Shown here in pieces: positions 32,675 to 41,860 of a stretch of DNA of 64,000 bases (position 1 is its first letter; each line of letters starts with the position of its first letter). The notes beneath the pieces were generated by a model. The model worked only from the letters and a program-made list of their open reading frames with translations. It ran no database searches and was not told the origin of the DNA. A program made the position numbers and the translations under genes. Origin of the DNA: Niameybacter massiliensis (GTDB taxonomy: Bacteria > Bacillota > Clostridia > Lachnospirales > Cellulosilyticaceae); contig NZ_LN875035.1 of assembly GCF_001282685.1 (NCBI RefSeq), positions 1,895,788 through 1,959,787 of the forward strand, written 5' to 3'.

Positions 32675-34957
32675 ATGAGTATTGGTGAAAGTGTTAAACG
32701 TGTGGATGCCTATGAGAAAGTGACAGGACGTGCAAAGTACACAGATGATTTATGCCCTAGAAATGCTCTTATTGCCAAAGTACTTCATAGTACAATAGCA
32801 AACGGATGGGTCAAAAAACTGGAAATAGATGAAGCTTTAAAAGTAAAAGGTGTTGTCAAAATTGTTACCTGTTTTGATGTCCCAAACTATCCTTTCCCAA
32901 CAGCTGGTCATCCATGGTCTACTGATCCTAAGCATCAAGATGTAGCCGATCGTCTACTGCTCAATCAGCGTGTACGCTACTATGGTGATGACATTGCTGC
33001 TGTTATCGCTGAAGATGAAGTTGCAGCAACAAAGGCTTTAAGCCTAATTGAAGTAACTTATGAGGAACTTCCACCTATTCTAGACCCCAAAGAGGTCTTA
33101 GCCTCTGATACTCAACCACTTCATACAGCCTATCCTAATAACATATTAGCACATACCAATTACGAAGTGGGCAACTATGAAGAAGCCGCAAAAGATACTG
33201 ATTTGATTTGGTTTGAGGATGAATATGCAACTCAAATTGTACAGCATTGTCATATTGAACCACCTGTATCCTTTGCCTATGAAGAAAATCACCGTATTAC
33301 AGTTGTTTCCTCTACTCAGATTCCACATATTATGCGACGTGTCATTTCTCAGGCTTTAGGTATTCCTTTTGGGAAAATACGTGTAATCAAACCTTATATT
33401 GGCGGTGGTTTTGGAAATAAACAAGATGTACTTTATGAACCACTCAACGCTTTCTTGTGTACACAGGTAGGGGGTAAATGTGTTAAATTAGAAATTTCTC
33501 GTGAAGAAACCTTCCATTGTACAAGAACAAGACATAGCATCTCTTTTAAAGTTAAATCTGGTGTTCGAAAAGATGGTCGTATCGTCTGTCGTTCTATGGA
33601 AGCTATTTCTAACCAAGGTGCTTATGCTTCTCATGGGCATGCCATTGTTGCCAACGCTGTAACAGGCTTTAGACACATCTATCAAGCTGAAAAAGCCGTT
33701 AAAGCAGATGCTTATACCGTATTTACTAACCTACCTGCCGGAGGTGCAATGCGTGGTTACGGTATTCCTCAATTAGCCTTTGCTTCTGAAGCACAAATGG
33801 ATGATATCGCCTATAAGCTGAATTTAGATCCTATAGAAATCAGAAAGCAAAATATGATGAAACTGGGTTACAAAGATCCTTTCTTAGGAATCACATGCCA
33901 CTCTTCTGGTCTTGAAGAATGTATTGAAAAGGGCCGCCATTATATAGACTGGGATAACAAGCTAAAAGCTTACCAAAAGCAAACAGGACCTATCAGACGT
34001 GGTGTAGGTATGGCTATTTTTAGCTATAAGACAGGTGTATATCCTATTTCTCTTGAAACAGCTAGTTGTAGGATGATCTTAAATCAAGATGGTTCAATTC
34101 AAATTCAACTAGGTGCTACTGAAATAGGCCAAGGAGCCGATACCGTCTTTAGCCAAATGGCTGCCGATACCATTGGTTTAACCCTTGACCGTATTAATAT
34201 TGTCTCTCAGCAAGATACAGACATTACACCATTTGATACAGGTGCCTATGCTTCACGACAAACTTATGTAAGTGGTATGGCTGTTAAGGAGACCGCTACC
34301 CTCTTTAAAGAAAAAGTTATTGCCTATGCCAGTTACTTCTTAAAGTTGCCTTCAAGTAACTTAGATATTAAGCATAATGCCATAGTTCATCGTACAACAA
34401 ATGAAGTACTCATAGGTATGGATGCATTGGCATTAGAAGCTTTTTATAGCCTAGATTATTGCCAGCATATTACTGCTGAAAAAACAATTCAATGTAAAAA
34501 TAACACCCTTTCCTTTGGGGCATGCTTTGTAGAAATTGAAGTGGATATGCCGCTTGCTAAAATTAAAGTTTTAGACATTATCAATGTTCATGACAGTGGC
34601 GTACTTATCAATCCTCAGCTCGCAGCTGCACAAGTTCATGGTGGTATGAGTATGGGACTTGGTTATGGCTTAAGTGAACAACTTCTCTTTGATGCCAAGG
34701 GTAAACCGCTTAATCCAAACTTACTGGATTACAAATTACCAACAAGTATGGATACACCTGACCTTATGACTGACTTTGTAGAAACCGTTGATCCAAGTGG
34801 ACCTTATGGCAATAAATCTTTAGGTGAGCCACCTGCTATCCCCGTTGCACCAGCCCTACGCAATGCACTTTTGCACGCAACAGGTGTAGCTGTTAATGAT
34901 ATCCCACTTAATCCACATATTCTTTTTGAAAAATTCCGAGCTCACGGGCTTATTTAG
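32675..34957 (+). CDS. xdhA: Xanthine dehydrogenase molybdopterin-binding subunit
   Basis: The 760-aa protein is the large Mo subunit: 'VTGRAKYTDD' at the start, 'IGGGFGNKQDVLYEP' near 242, 'GGAMRGYGIPQLAFASE', 'GATEIGQGADTVFSQMA' and 'GNKSLGEPPAIPVAPAL' near 717 with the catalytic glutamate. The start at 32675 (MSIGES) has GGGAGGG upstream; the longer frame does not. Together with the FAD and 2Fe-2S subunits encoded next it forms the heterotrimer that interconverts hypoxanthine, xanthine and possibly urate. It is a second Mo subunit beside XdhD. Confidence 0.85.
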   Translation: MSIGESVKRVDAYEKVTGRAKYTDDLCPRNALIAKVLHSTIANGWVKKLEIDEALKVKGVVKIVTCFDVPNYPFPTAGHPWSTDPKHQDVADRLLLNQRVRYYGDDIAAVIAEDEVAATKALSLIEVTYEELPPILDPKEVLASDTQPLHTAYPNNILAHTNYEVGNYEEAAKDTDLIWFEDEYATQIVQHCHIEPPVSFAYEENHRITVVSSTQIPHIMRRVISQALGIPFGKIRVIKPYIGGGFGNKQDVLYEPLNAFLCTQVGGKCVKLEISREETFHCTRTRHSISFKVKSGVRKDGRIVCRSMEAISNQGAYASHGHAIVANAVTGFRHIYQAEKAVKADAYTVFTNLPAGGAMRGYGIPQLAFASEAQMDDIAYKLNLDPIEIRKQNMMKLGYKDPFLGITCHSSGLEECIEKGRHYIDWDNKLKAYQKQTGPIRRGVGMAIFSYKTGVYPISLETASCRMILNQDGSIQIQLGATEIGQGADTVFSQMAADTIGLTLDRINIVSQQDTDITPFDTGAYASRQTYVSGMAVKETATLFKEKVIAYASYFLKLPSSNLDIKHNAIVHRTTNEVLIGMDALALEAFYSLDYCQHITAEKTIQCKNNTLSFGACFVEIEVDMPLAKIKVLDIINVHDSGVLINPQLAAAQVHGGMSMGLGYGLSEQLLFDAKGKPLNPNLLDYKLPTSMDTPDLMTDFVETVDPSGPYGNKSLGEPPAIPVAPALRNALLHATGVAVNDIPLNPHILFEKFRAHGLI

Positions 34958-34968
34958 GAGGGAATGTT

Positions 34969-35859
34969 ATGTACGATTTAGACAACATGCAAGTACCCAC
35001 CACACTTATGGAGGCTGTAAAAAGCAAGCATACCAATCCAGAGGCAGTTTTTATAGCTGGCGGGACCGATGTTCTAATTAAAATGAGAGAAGGCAAATTA
35101 GCTGGTAAATCCTTAATTAGTCTTCATGATATCAAAGCATTAAAAGGTGTAACCATAGATGACGCAGGGATGATATGCATTCGTCCAGCCACTACCTTCA
35201 GCCATATTACTTATGATCCTATTATACAGAAACATCTCCCTATGCTCGGTCTTGCTGTGGATCAAGTAGGTGGTCCACAAATCAGAAATATGGGAACCAT
35301 TGGTGGAAACATTTGTAACGGTGTAACCAGTGCAGATAGCGCTTCTACCCTTTTCACCTATAATGCTGAGCTTGAAATTGTGAACTACCACAACTTAAGA
35401 CGTCGTGTATCTATTCATGATTTTTATAAAGGTCCTGGAAAAGTGGATTTGAACCACATTGATCTTCTTACTGCCATTTATATCAAAAAAGAAGATTATG
35501 ATGGATTCCATGGGCATTATATTAAATATGCTATGCGTAATGCCATGGATATTGCAACCCTTGGCTGTGCCGTTAATGTGAAACTAGACGAAACCAAACA
35601 GACCATCCAAGAGGCAAGACTTGCCTTTGGAGTAGCCGGCCCTACGCCAATGCGCTGCCCTCTTGCAGAAGCTGCTGTTTGTGGGCAACCCCTTAATCAA
35701 CATACACTTGAATTATTTAGCGAAACAGCACTTACAGAAGTCAATCCACGTACCTCATGGCGTGCGTCAAAAGAATTCCGCTTACAACTTGTAAAGGAAC
35801 TGAGTCACAGAGGTCTTATGGAAGCTATTCACTTAGGAGGAGGTCAAATCAATGATTAA
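34969..35859 (+). CDS. xdhB: Xanthine dehydrogenase FAD-binding subunit
   Basis: The 296-aa protein has the CO-dehydrogenase/xanthine dehydrogenase flavin motifs 'FIAGGTDVLIKMREG' (N-terminal FAD loop) and 'GGPQIRNMGTIGGNICNGVTSADSASTL'. It carries electrons from the Fe-S subunit to NAD+ or another acceptor. GGAGGG precedes the ATG; its end overlaps the start of the 2Fe-2S subunit by 8 bp. Confidence 0.9.
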   Translation: MYDLDNMQVPTTLMEAVKSKHTNPEAVFIAGGTDVLIKMREGKLAGKSLISLHDIKALKGVTIDDAGMICIRPATTFSHITYDPIIQKHLPMLGLAVDQVGGPQIRNMGTIGGNICNGVTSADSASTLFTYNAELEIVNYHNLRRRVSIHDFYKGPGKVDLNHIDLLTAIYIKKEDYDGFHGHYIKYAMRNAMDIATLGCAVNVKLDETKQTIQEARLAFGVAGPTPMRCPLAEAAVCGQPLNQHTLELFSETALTEVNPRTSWRASKEFRLQLVKELSHRGLMEAIHLGGGQIND

Positions 35860-36346
35860 AATTATTCACTGCACTGTTAATGGTAAAGAACAAGAGGTGG
35901 CTATAGATGTTAAAGAGTCACTGGCTGATACCCTTCGCAATCGTCTGGGTCTTACAAGTGTAAAAAAAGGGTGTGAAGTTGGAGAATGTGGTGCTTGTAC
36001 CGTACTGGTAGATGGAGAAGCTATTGATTCATGTATTTATCTTGCATTATGGGTAGATGGTAAATCTATTTTAACAGTGGAAGGCCTTCAACAAGAAGAA
36101 TCACTCCTCCACCCTATTCAACAAGCCTTTGTAGATGAAGCAGCTGTACAATGCGGCTTCTGTACACCAGGACTGATTATGAGTGCTGTTGAAATCGTAG
36201 GAAGTGGCAAACGTTACTCTAGAGATGAGCTTCGTAAACTTATTTCAGGTCATCTCTGCCGTTGCACAGGCTATAATAATATCCTCAATGCTATGGAACG
36301 TATTGTAAGTGAAACTTATAAATTTGTAGGTGAAGAAGAAAAATAG
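35852..36346 (+). CDS. xdhC: Xanthine dehydrogenase 2Fe-2S subunit
   Basis: The 164-aa protein holds two [2Fe-2S] clusters: plant-type 'GCEVGECGACTVLVDGEAIDSC' in the N-terminal half and the helical 'CGFCTPGLIMSAVEI' with 'HLCRCTGYNNI' in the C-terminal half. AGGAGG precedes the ATG within the end of xdhB. It is the last gene of the rightward operon, with a strong terminator 25 bp later. Confidence 0.9.
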   Translation: MIKIIHCTVNGKEQEVAIDVKESLADTLRNRLGLTSVKKGCEVGECGACTVLVDGEAIDSCIYLALWVDGKSILTVEGLQQEESLLHPIQQAFVDEAAVQCGFCTPGLIMSAVEIVGSGKRYSRDELRKLISGHLCRCTGYNNILNAMERIVSETYKFVGEEEK

Positions 36347-36370
36347 AAAGCTCAAATTGGGCATAGAAAA

Positions 36371-36411
36371 AGGCAATGACTTCATTATTTAGATGAAGTC
36401 ATTGCCTTTAC
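36371..36411. terminator. Terminator of the rightward purine operon
   Basis: AGGCAATGACTTCAT (36371-36385) pairs perfectly with ATGAAGTCATTGCCT (36393-36407), loop of 7, then TT. Confidence 0.85.
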
Positions 36412-36505
36412 TATTTCAACGTCTTCTAATAAGCTCGCAAGTGCTACATAAGAACAAGACATACTATAATACATATATTTCATTATGTTCCCTCTATACC
36501 CTATC

Positions 36506-37343
36506 TCATAATACATTCATAAGTGGATCCCCACCACTTATAAGCTGCTTAGTCATTTGTTCTAAAATATATTCATTGTAACCTTGCTCTGGTAATTGTT
36601 TTAAAAGTGCTTCTTTACATTTAGCTGCCCCTTTTTGATCACCTAACTGTAAAGAGGTCTTCCAAAGTAACCACCATGCATTAAAGCGTTGGTGTACATC
36701 GTTGCTATGCATGAGAATAAAGTCAAAGCCAGTTTTCACATAGGTGCTATCTCCTACCATGTAGGCTGCTTCCATAAGGTTTGGGTAGATGGTCAATTGC
36801 TCTAAGTAAGTAGTTGAAGTTCTCGGCTGTCTGGGTCGATTCAAAGTGTGTTACATAGGATTCTACAAAAGATAAATCACCTAACATTGCCTTTGTACGG
36901 ATAAGCTGGATTGTTGCACTTTTAATGTCTTCTTGATCTGTCGCTACCTCTAAGAGTTCTTGACAAGCAACTTGACCTTTTTTCAAAAATTCATGTGCTC
37001 TATAATTTTCTAGCTTAATAAGCTGCTTGAGACCTTCTGTATTTTTAGGCCCTCTACTTAATATACTCTGAATGGCTTCTTTATAATGCTTGTCATTAGG
37101 CTGTACCGTATATTTTGAAGTTAGCGCTTCGGCTGTACTCAGTTCGGTATTACCAAACAAGGTGTCTATAGAAATGTTGAAAAAACGTGCTATTTTAGGT
37201 AGCAAATATACATCTGGTACAGATAGTTCTTGCTCCCATTTAGATACAGCTTGAGGTGATACCCCTAAATATTCTGCTAAGGCGGCTTGTGTGGTACTAC
37301 TCTCTTTACGGTATTTCATAATATTATTTCCTATATGAATCAT
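36506..37343 (-). pseudogene. Frameshifted XRE regulator with helical (TPR-like) C-terminal domain
   Basis: Two overlapping frames together make one protein. The N-terminal frame (to 36747) has an XRE HTH ('TTQAALAEYLGVSPQAVSKWEQELSVPDVYLLPKIARFF') and the first helical repeats. The second frame (36506-36844) continues them. They join if one copy of a tandem 4-nt repeat (TAAGTAAG at 36803-36810 on the + strand) is removed, giving an uninterrupted 277-aa product across 'FNYL-EQL'. The layout suggests a peptide-sensing or stress regulator. It may be a recent mutation, an assembly error or a reversible slip. Confidence 0.7.
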
Positions 37344-37448
37344 CTTACCAACCCTTTCACTTTTGAAGTGTTAACCCTTCTTAGTTTCATTATAAGAGAT
37401 ACATAAGATTTTGCCTAACCACTGATCGTTGTGTTTTTTACAACCTTT

Positions 37449-37853
37449 TTACTTAGTAAAACTCTCTTTGACTTTATCTATAAGTTGACTATGTAATAAT
37501 GGATATGTAAGATGAGTTGGTATTTCTGTAAAGAACTCTATTCTTTCAATTTCTGAGGGTGGTAAATCATCCAATACAGTTATCTCTGCAAAGAAAAGCA
37601 TGGCATACCTCCTCAAAGAATAGGCACAAATAGGAACTATATCAAATTGTTTTGCACCCGTTTCTTCATAAAGTTCTCTTTTTGCCGTCTCTAAAATAGA
37701 CTCACTTTCTTCCCTATGTCCACCTGGCACTTCCCATGTATCCCTTTCCTTATGTTTACACAAAATCCACTTACCTTTATATTGTGCTACTATTACAGCC
37801 GCAAATAATAAAGAATCTTCTATTTCATTAACATCATAGAATTTTACTTCCAT
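37449..37853 (-). CDS. NUDIX hydrolase
   Basis: The 134-aa protein carries a complete Nudix box G-x5-E-x7-RE-x2-EE-x-G ('GGHREESESILETAKRELYEETGA'-type, from about residue 46), which binds the metal that hydrolyses nucleoside diphosphate derivatives. The flanking 'WEVPGG' is typical of MutT-like sanitation enzymes. The ATG at 37853 is chosen for GGAGG at 7-nt spacing. Substrate unknown. It is one of two NUDIX genes in this accessory block; the other is broken. Confidence 0.8.
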   Translation of the reverse strand: MEVKFYDVNEIEDSLLFAAVIVAQYKGKWILCKHKERDTWEVPGGHREESESILETAKRELYEETGAKQFDIVPICAYSLRRYAMLFFAEITVLDDLPPSEIERIEFFTEIPTHLTYPLLHSQLIDKVKESFTK

Positions 37854-37926
37854 CCATTTACCTCCACTAAATATAACCAATACTCATCAAACAAGTAACT
37901 ATTTTATTGACTAACTACCCTATTGT

Positions 37927-38239
37927 TAACTTCGTATTATGTTCATAATATGAATGATAGTATAATCGCTATAACCAATAATTCCGTACACATAATTATC
38001 CAAGACCACTTATTCCCTAAATTCATCGTCCAAGAATAAACACCTTTTCTTCTTACGAAAATATTTAAATCATCTCTATTGATATATATACGACCAGACA
38101 TACATTTTTGAACTTCTTCTTGGCTGTATTTTCTTTTCATAATAAGTCCCCCCTGTTCATTATATAAATAATCTCTACAAGACAACTATCTAATCGTCTG
38201 GTCAATAACTCTCTTTTTATAACTTCCCATTATGTTCAT
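37927..38239. repeat. Two 20-nt direct repeats bracketing the 65-aa gene
   Basis: TAACTTCGTATTATGTTCAT (37927-37946) and TAACTTCCCATTATGTTCAT (38220-38239) differ at 2 of 20 positions and have the same orientation. Each overlaps or closely follows the 3' end of a leftward gene. A third, shorter relative (CATTATGTTC) lies at 36481-36490 after the XRE pseudogene. Confidence 0.6.
37943..38140 (-). CDS. Small membrane protein with DUF5808-like segment, 65 aa
   Basis: From ATG 38140 (GGGGGGAC upstream). The middle part reads 'IYINRDDLNIFVRRKGVYSW' followed by 'TMNLGNKWSW', the pattern of the short DUF5808 domain found in SdpI-type membrane proteins, then a C-terminal transmembrane helix (IIMCTELLVIAIILSFIL). 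Full SdpI proteins are much larger, so this is a stand-alone module. The gene is bracketed by two nearly identical 20-nt repeats (37927-37946 and 38220-38239). Confidence 0.5.
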   Translation of the reverse strand: MKRKYSQEEVQKCMSGRIYINRDDLNIFVRRKGVYSWTMNLGNKWSWIIMCTELLVIAIILSFIL

Positions 38240-38248
38240 CTATATATT

Positions 38249-38692
38249 TTATGTATACTTGTTCAACTGCCCAAACTTGATGTGGAAGGAAGCGTTTTCC
38301 CTTATTTCATCAAGAGTAAGCCAAACAAGAATATGATCAGGTTCGGTTGGGTTTGCTATAACTTTATTAATTTTCATGTAATAAAAGTATCCTACCCCAT
38401 AGAAATTAGCTTCAGTTTGTTCAATAAACTGATAGTATTCACCCTTGCAAACAAAGTCTTTAGGCGTAACACTAAGTCTAGCCTCTTCTAGGCACTCTCT
38501 TTCTATACATGCAATATGTTCTTCATCATTTTCAATTCCACCCCCAAGTAAAAAGTATCCTTCTTTTCCATTATAAAGGTGCGTCATAGCTACAGGTATT
38601 TTTCCGTTTTCATCAAATCCAATACCATATGCTCCAACTCGTTCTACATATATTTCATCTGTTTTTTTCTATCCAAATGTTTTTTCTATCAT
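38249..38692 (-). pseudogene. NUDIX hydrolase interrupted by an in-frame TAG
   Basis: Reading from ATG 38692, the frame gives MIEKTFG, then TAG (38669-38671), then continues with no other stop through a NUDIX domain: 'ERVGAYGIGFDENGKIPVAM', and a Nudix box 'GGGIENDEEHIACIERECLE' with the expected Glu and Arg-Glu positions, the final glycine replaced by Arg. The next in-frame ATG (38587) would lose the first strands of the fold. A nonsense mutation of a Gln or Lys codon is the simplest explanation. Confidence 0.7.
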
Positions 38693-38730
38693 ACTTTTTC
38701 CCCTTTGCAAATATCTAATTTCAAGATTAA

Positions 38731-38880
38731 CTATTTTTTGCTTTTAATTACCCTTAAAACATAATTAATAAATTGCGATACCCCTAGCTGCTCTCCTATA
38801 TACCTAGCTATTACCATCCAAATTCTTATACATAGAAATAAAACAAAAGTGTTGATTAAAAATGCAAAATTCTCTTTCAT
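38731..38880 (-). CDS. Small membrane protein, 49 aa
   Basis: Not recognised. From ATG 38880, preceded by GAGGA at 8 nt. One or two hydrophobic helices (NFAFLINTFVLFLCIRIWMVIA) followed by a short amphipathic segment and a basic tail. Its stop codon TAG lies in a copy of the junction motif (TAACTATTTTTT at 38728-38739 on the + strand). It may be translated together with the GNAT gene upstream. Confidence 0.45.
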   Translation of the reverse strand: MKENFAFLINTFVLFLCIRIWMVIARYIGEQLGVSQFINYVLRVIKSKK

Positions 38881-38925
38881 ATTACATTTCCTCATAAAAT
38901 ATTTAATCTCTTTGATCACTTTTAC

Positions 38926-39357
38926 TCAACCTATTCTTCTTATAAAACTATATCCTTTTTTCCTATAACCCTTTCCTGCATAAAACCTATGTGCTTCCTC
39001 TCTCTCTAGTCCACTATTTAAACTTATAACATGTATCCCTTGTTCCAAAGCATACTGCTCCGCTGCTTTCAACAATTTGCTTCCAACTCCTCGTTTTTGA
39101 TAGGCTTTGTCTACAGCTAAAGCAATCACTCGTATGTACGTCTCCTCAAATTCATATGCCATACCTTTCCATAAGCCTATAAATCCAATCACACACCCTT
39201 CTTCAATAGCTACTATTGTGTAGTAGTCTTCATGATTTTGTATTCGTTCTAGACGTTTAATGCCTTGCTCATTCAATGAATTTTGATACCCCAGTACATT
39301 TACTATTAATCTATTTACATCTACTGCATGTTCTTTTTGAAATATCTCTATTAACAT
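38926..39357 (-). CDS. GNAT-family N-acetyltransferase
   Basis: The 143-aa protein has the GNAT acetyl-CoA loop 'AVDKAYQKRGVGSKLLKAAEQYALEQG' (Q/R-x-x-G-x-G) at about residues 91-117 and the 'FYAGKGYRKKGYSFIRR' C-terminus. The acceptor is unknown; small amine or antibiotic resistance-type substrates are possible. Confidence 0.8.
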   Translation of the reverse strand: MLIEIFQKEHAVDVNRLIVNVLGYQNSLNEQGIKRLERIQNHEDYYTIVAIEEGCVIGFIGLWKGMAYEFEETYIRVIALAVDKAYQKRGVGSKLLKAAEQYALEQGIHVISLNSGLEREEAHRFYAGKGYRKKGYSFIRRIG

Positions 39358-39408
39358 GTTTTCCCCTCACATTTTAAATAACTATCTCTATATCTCAAGT
39401 AATCTATT

Positions 39409-39422
39409 AACTATTTTATTAA
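39409..39422. repeat. Junction repeat copy AACTATTTTATTAA
   Basis: Best copy of a 14-nt element found at many gene ends in this window. Other copies: 1258-1271, 1447-1460, 1754-1767, 2003-2016, 3018-3031, 37897-37910, 38729-38736 (partial), 40990-40997 (partial), 53544-53557, 59339-59352. In the minus-strand genes it often contains the stop codon. Confidence 0.55.
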
Positions 39423-39818
39423 CTTATTTCCTAAAACACTTAATTGTTTGCATGGCTCATACTTCGTTTTGTAGCTAGTTCCATTAATAATTATAAACGG
39501 ATTATATACTCCTATTTCTAATGTATTTCCATCTTTTAGATATAAATTAAACTGCATTAGTTGTCCCACATACCCGCTGGAATCTTTTTTCTGATAGGTG
39601 ACTATCGTTTTTAGGATATCTACTAACTCCTTAATTTGGATTTCATCAGTAATAGATATAGTTGTTTCAGGTGGACGCACTATTAAATTAATACTAACCA
39701 CTTCATCATTTGTCAGATTCATAAAAGGTCTTTCCCCACAAATATTACTAAAACAAAACATTCCAATTCCTATTAAAATTACAATAAATAAAGCTATAAA
39801 AATAATTTTATTTTTCAT
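39411..39818 (-). CDS. Membrane-anchored extracytoplasmic protein, 135 aa
   Basis: Not recognised. An N-terminal hydrophobic anchor (KIIFIALFIVILIGIGMFCF, about residues 4-23), with a cysteine at the end that could be a lipobox variant. A beta-rich domain follows (SINLIVRPPETTISITDEIQ, LMQFNLYLKDGNTLEIGVY), resembling small Firmicute lipoproteins. The last codons Leu-Ile-Lys-TAG fall in a full copy of the junction repeat (39409-39422). GGGG precedes ATG 39818. Confidence 0.55.
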   Translation of the reverse strand: MKNKIIFIALFIVILIGIGMFCFSNICGERPFMNLTNDEVVSINLIVRPPETTISITDEIQIKELVDILKTIVTYQKKDSSGYVGQLMQFNLYLKDGNTLEIGVYNPFIIINGTSYKTKYEPCKQLSVLGNKLIK

Positions 39819-40082
39819 AGAATTCCCCATTTTTATTCGTGTATGATTAACTCTTTTGCAATAAAATAACCATTCTAAATATTATCATATTTTCCTGTTG
39901 AAATCATTATTTGAACAAAAAAATAAAAGATAAGCCCATCAATACCTATCCTTTATCAAATAATATTTTTATTAATTTCTAAGTTATGCTAGCCCCCCCA
40001 TAAATATACAACAATATATATACCACTAACCAGTTAAGATACTATATCAAACTAACTACTTGTTCGGATAACTTGGAATTTG

Positions 40083-40943
40083 TCACCTGCATATAATTTC
40101 TGCTACTGCCTTCTTCCAATATTTTTCTGGAATATCAGGCCATATACAATTTCCAGCTTCATCATTACATAATGACATTGCTTTTGCTAATACTGTGCCA
40201 TGCGATATATTTCCATTACGCAATAAATTTTCTGTTACAATGCACCAATATAGTGCACGTTTATTCAATCCTGATATATGAAGTTCCTCAATTACCTTTT
40301 CTACATTATATTCAAGACTAACAAATTCTTCTTGCCATTGCTTATCTACTTCATGTAATATTATAAATTGTGATTTTCCATTACTATATAATGGAACTCC
40401 AACAGCCCCTGCGTTCAATACCATTTTCCCGTTATTCTCGGTTTTACTCTGAATATGTGTATGTCCGCATAAGATGATAGATGAATTTAATGATTCCATA
40501 ATCTCGTATGTTTTATCATTATTAGGTAATAACTTTTGATTTACTTTATAAGGCGAACCATGACATATAGTAATCTGAGGCATATCCCTAATAGTAATTT
40601 TTTGTGATATGGGCAATCCTTTGAAAAAATCTATGTCCTCTTTAGATAAATGCTTATATGTATATAGCAAAGAACCTGTGGTTGAATCTTTGTCCTGCCA
40701 TCCACATTCTCCACTATTTTGATAGTCTATCCAATAATCTTCTTTGTTTCCCCTGATAAAATAACATTCATACTTAGTAGACATCGCATAAATTATTTGC
40801 ATTGTTTTATTAGGATATGCTAATTCCCCTACATAATCGCCTAAAAAAATAAAAGTTCTAATATTTCTTGACACTGCGTAATCAATGCACTTTTTTAATG
40901 CAATATAATTACCGTGAATATCCGATAAAACCGCTATATTCAT
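40083..40943 (-). CDS. Calcineurin-like metallophosphoesterase
   Basis: The 286-aa protein has the metallophosphoesterase motifs in order: 'AVLSDIHGNYIALKKC' (D-x-H), 'FIFLGDYVGELAYP' (G-D-x-x), 'CYFIRGNKEDYW' (G-N-x-E/D), 'TICHGSPY' (H) and 'ILCGHTHIQ' (G-H-T-H). A C-terminal ~70-residue helical extension follows. Likely a small-molecule phosphodiesterase or phosphatase of the YfcE/MJ0936 type. The 3' end and the flank of its upstream neighbour share TGGAATTTGTC (40074-40084 and 41034-41044). Confidence 0.8.
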   Translation of the reverse strand: MNIAVLSDIHGNYIALKKCIDYAVSRNIRTFIFLGDYVGELAYPNKTMQIIYAMSTKYECYFIRGNKEDYWIDYQNSGECGWQDKDSTTGSLLYTYKHLSKEDIDFFKGLPISQKITIRDMPQITICHGSPYKVNQKLLPNNDKTYEIMESLNSSIILCGHTHIQSKTENNGKMVLNAGAVGVPLYSNGKSQFIILHEVDKQWQEEFVSLEYNVEKVIEELHISGLNKRALYWCIVTENLLRNGNISHGTVLAKAMSLCNDEAGNCIWPDIPEKYWKKAVAEIICR

Positions 40944-41077
40944 TATCTATCCCCTTTTAATCTTTTGTCTTATCTTCACCTAATAAAATAACTATTTGTT
41001 TGGTTGAAGCTATATTCATATTGATTAATAAACTGGAATTTGTCCACTTCGACAGATAAATAAACTATCTTTTTTTC

Positions 41078-41860
41078 CTAAGCATTTGCAACGCAGATTT
41101 CTAGCTCTTGAATTTTGTCACCTACATCCTCAGGACAATGGGCATCGGATGAAGTAATAATTTTTACATTTTTATTCTTCAAAATATGAAGTAATTCTGT
41201 ATCCATTCCCAAAGAAGAAGTTTCTGAACATCTTCGAGCCACACCACTATTCTGATCTGCATACATATTTCTATTCAAAAGCTCTTTTGCTAAACATTCA
41301 TAGTAACCCAAGAGCGAAAAGGACGGTCTATGACCAAATAATTTTATTGCATCTGGATGACCAATACCATCAAATAGTTTACTTTTTGCCAGTGAAATAG
41401 AATCTTCAAAATACCTACGATATATCGTATCTACATCAATTCCAATCCAATGCTCAGGCTTATGGTCAAAGGCAAATTTATTAACAAAATGAATGCTACC
41501 TAATAAAAAATCAAAACCTTTATCTTTCGTCATCTCTCCAATAAATGTTTCATGCTCTTTGAAGTAACATATTTCAAGTCCAAATTTTATCTTAACAGGA
41601 TACTTTTGATTTCTTACTTTCTCAATAAGTTCAAGATACTCCGACATCTTATGCTTTCCCGCACTTCTTTGAAACCAATTATCTACATATTTACTGTATG
41701 CACATACTGAATCATACATAGAAATAAACTCTTCAAATATATAACAATGTTCAAGTAATCGAATTTCATCAAGCTTCATTTCAACTGCCTTGTTTACGAA
41801 TTGTTCAATCCATTCTAATGAGTAATCTCCACGCTCAATACGAATATGACCATCAATCAT
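41078..41860 (-). CDS. PHP-domain phosphoesterase (histidinol-phosphatase-like)
   Basis: The 260-aa protein has a PHP domain: N-terminal 'MIDGHIRIERGDYS', 'IRLLEHCYIFEEF', 'KFGLEICYF', 'LLGSIHFVNKFAFDH', 'LFDGIGHPDAIKLFG' and the C-terminal 'ITSSDAHCPEDVG'. These supply the histidine and aspartate metal ligands; the first 'HxH' is reduced to 'GHIR'. Members hydrolyse sugar- or histidinol-phosphates. No histidine biosynthesis genes are near, so a different phosphate ester is likely. Confidence 0.7.
   Translation of the reverse strand: MIDGHIRIERGDYSLEWIEQFVNKAVEMKLDEIRLLEHCYIFEEFISMYDSVCAYSKYVDNWFQRSAGKHKMSEYLELIEKVRNQKYPVKIKFGLEICYFKEHETFIGEMTKDKGFDFLLGSIHFVNKFAFDHKPEHWIGIDVDTIYRRYFEDSISLAKSKLFDGIGHPDAIKLFGHRPSFSLLGYYECLAKELLNRNMYADQNSGVARRCSETSSLGMDTELLHILKNKNVKIITSSDAHCPEDVGDKIQELEICVANA

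Noticed and set aside
30045..34957. Selenocysteine in the Mo-hydroxylases
   Set aside because: Both Mo-subunit genes are open without an internal TGA, so any selenium would be a cofactor and not a residue.
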